NCBI GenBank assembly: GCA_030595585.1
Contig: JAUVCY010000079.1
Location: forward strand, 1-7,566
Direction: 5' to 3'
DNA length: 7,566 bases
DNA from: Thermoplasmatota archaeon
GTDB taxonomy: Archaea; Thermoplasmatota; Penumbrarchaeia; Penumbrarchaeales; Penumbrarchaeaceae
Shown piece after piece: positions 5,950 to 7,566 of this stretch; within the stretch, counting starts at the first letter, position 1; each line of letters begins with the position of its first letter. Made by a program: the position numbers and the translations under genes. The notes beneath the pieces were generated by a model that worked only from the letters and a program-made list of their open reading frames with translations, was not told the DNA's origin and ran no database searches.

Positions 5950-7566
5950 TCGTCCAATGAGGAGTATATCCAGGCGGCACCTATCGGGCCCAGGGCCATG
6001 GTGATCAGCGAGGAAAAATAAACAATGCCTCTCCCGATATCGGAAATACCATATTTGTGAACGATGTAGCCCGCGATCCCCAGGAGTGGTACTGATGCGA
6101 TGAAAACCACCACAGCGTCCATGCCCCTTACCCTGAACAGCAAATAGGCCAGCAGAAGGGATAGAATGGAATGAAAGATCAGGAAAAAGTAGGGTGGTGG
6201 GCTCTTTTTTATGATCATTCTGGATATTGTCCTGGTCCCCCTGAAAAGATAATCTCCAAGGAGCAGGCATCCCGTAAATGCCAAGAAAAGCAGGATAAGG
6301 GAGGAGATGATCTCACCGAACCCGGCGAGCTCCTCGATGAAACTCAGATAATCTATGAGAAAATGCATCACGATGGTGGCGTGAAGGCCGACCTTCACGA
6401 ACAGATACCCGAACAACAGACCGGAGACGAAGGTGGGTACTACCTTCCAGGGGCCCCATCCGAGATGGGCCATTCCAAACGATAGGGCGGATATGAGGAT
6501 CAGGGCGATCTCACCTCTCCCGAATTTGCCGGATCCTCCCAGTAACTGGCGAGCATCGAAAAACCTTTTTGACCGGATCCCCCGTATAAAAGCAAGAGGC
6601 AGTCCTATGAGGAGGACCCTTCCGGAGAACTCCTCCCACACCGAGGCCTCGGCCAGGCTGATCAACCTTATCCATACGGGAACGCTGGGGGATAACAATG
6701 ACGGAGTTGGAGTGGGCTGCTCGAGCATCTGGAACATGACATACACCGCGATACTGAAGAATATCACAGCGGAGAAAACCCGTGAGGTCTCCACCAGATC
6801 CCAATCAGAAAGCCGATCCTCCAAGTTGCTATGTTCTGGAAAGCCTTTTCGTAAAAATGGCCTTTTCCTTAGGATGATGGTAATTGACGCCCATACGATG
6901 ATAGCCGAGGTCAGCAGGAACCAACCCACCAGGGACCAGCCAGTGAATACAGGTGGAATTCCAATGAGAAACGGAGGGAAGGGGAATATCAGTAGAAGAT
7001 ACGTAAAAAAGGAATATTCTGTTCGGGCCTCAAGAGATAGGGCGCCTCCCTCCCCTATATCCTCATCCGAAAGAACAACGCTCCATTCGACCCTTTCGGA
7101 CCTCTCCGATCGTGTGAGATTGAGCATGACGCCATTAAATATCATAATTGGGTCCTTGGCGAACCTCCTTCCCGAGGAGAGAGTCAACCTACGACCCGTA
7201 TCATCGTACGGATCAAGATAAGGGTCAGGTTCGATCTTCAAGGAAGGGGCGCGGTCCTCCTTCAGAACAACAGGGATCACCACACTGGAGAAGTTGAGAT
7301 CCCGATCGCAATAATCCAGGAAGATGGTGATCTCCAAATCATCCGATATTATCGGTAGAACACCTACAAGATATTCCCCGCTGGATGTCGGATGCAGGGG
7401 GATACGGACATCCCCGTAACCGATCGTCATCATGGGTGCTGTTACGTAAGGGATCAGATTGTATGAGATACCACCGAATATCCCATCCTGTTCTTCAAAC
7501 AGGGAGACGTTCACCTGATAATAAACGGACTCGAATAGATGGATCTCACTGCCGTTAAAAAACAAC
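5928..7566 (-). CDS. CPBP-family intramembrane protease with N-terminal ectodomain (partial, 5' end outside window)
   Basis: The frame is open from the right edge to TAG 5930-5928; 545 codons are visible and the true start is beyond the window, so the TTG at 7565 need not be a start. Residues (counted from 7565) about 1-185 are polar and beta-strand-like, with four N-x-S/T sequons (Asn4, 19, 91, 149), and probably lie outside the cell. About ten hydrophobic helices follow from residue 186. The CPBP (Rce1/AbiI-like) motifs are all present: EEFSGR (311-316), FGMAH (363-367) and HFLID (401-405), giving Glu311, Glu312, Arg316, His367 and His401. These residues form the glutamate-based active site of intramembrane proteases such as Rce1. 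Four further helices follow the core. Typical CPBP proteins are about 200-350 residues, so both the front domain and the tail are extra. Substrate unknown. The 3' end overlaps the carbonic anhydrase gene by 22 bp. Confidence 0.88.
   Translation of the reverse strand, partial: LFFNGSEIHLFESVYYQVNVSLFEEQDGIFGGISYNLIPYVTAPMMTIGYGDVRIPLHPTSSGEYLVGVLPIISDDLEITIFLDYCDRDLNFSSVVIPVVLKEDRAPSLKIEPDPYLDPYDDTGRRLTLSSGRRFAKDPIMIFNGVMLNLTRSERSERVEWSVVLSDEDIGEGGALSLEARTEYSFFTYLLLIFPFPPFLIGIPPVFTGWSLVGWFLLTSAIIVWASITIILRKRPFLRKGFPEHSNLEDRLSDWDLVETSRVFSAVIFFSIAVYVMFQMLEQPTPTPSLLSPSVPVWIRLISLAEASVWEEFSGRVLLIGLPLAFIRGIRSKRFFDARQLLGGSGKFGRGEIALILISALSFGMAHLGWGPWKVVPTFVSGLLFGYLFVKVGLHATIVMHFLIDYLSFIEELAGFGEIISSLILLFLAFTGCLLLGDYLFRGTRTISRMIIKKSPPPYFFLIFHSILSLLLAYLLFRVRGMDAVVVFIASVPLLGIAGYIVHKYGISDIGRGIVYFSSLITMALGPIGAAWIYSSLDDHDRSEK

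Noticed and set aside
6433..7221. 262-codon plus-strand open frame opposite the protease gene
   Set aside because: It lies fully antisense to a gene with intact CPBP motifs, its translation is low in hydrophobic pattern and rich in Arg/Ser, and no ribosome binding site is seen.

Overview
The window looks like a piece of an archaeal chromosome of moderate GC. The evidence is a secretion/pilus ATPase of archaeal type with two single-domain TadB/TadC-like membrane partners, TATA-box-like A/T motifs upstream of genes, purine-rich Shine-Dalgarno sites (GGAGGTG) and heavy use of AGG/AGA and ATA codons. A euryarchaeal lineage such as Thermoplasmatota is my best guess, but that is an impression and not demonstrated.

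Layout. Five genes run leftward on the minus strand from about 5229 to the left edge. They are a GspE/FlaI/TadA-like ATPase (3175-5229), a four-helix TadB-like platform protein (2289-3173), a five-helix TadC-like platform protein (1198-2292), a 90-residue two-helix membrane protein (835-1107), and a TPR protein with a very acidic, internally repeated tail that runs off the left edge (1-830). The first three are packed with a 1-nt gap and a 4-nt overlap and form one operon, the motor and inner-membrane core of a type IV filament-like machine. A 90-bp gap separates the last two, which are themselves tightly coupled and may have their own promoter or be read through. No pilin, prepilin peptidase or outer component is visible.

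The 198-bp gap at 5230-5427 is a divergent promoter region. It has a TATA-like box on each strand and a repeated 8-bp word beside the leftward box. To its right, a gamma-class carbonic anhydrase-like left-handed beta-helix protein is read rightward (5428-5949). Its end overlaps by 22 bp with the end of a long CPBP-family (Rce1/AbiI-like) membrane protease gene read leftward from beyond the right edge (5928-7566). That protease carries a large N-terminal region, probably outside the membrane.

The best candidates for something undescribed are the pairing of a minimal Tad-like motor core with a small membrane protein and an acidic-tailed TPR protein, and the CPBP protease with its ectodomain. 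The carbonic anhydrase looks ordinary. There is no RNA gene, CRISPR array or mobile element that I can see.
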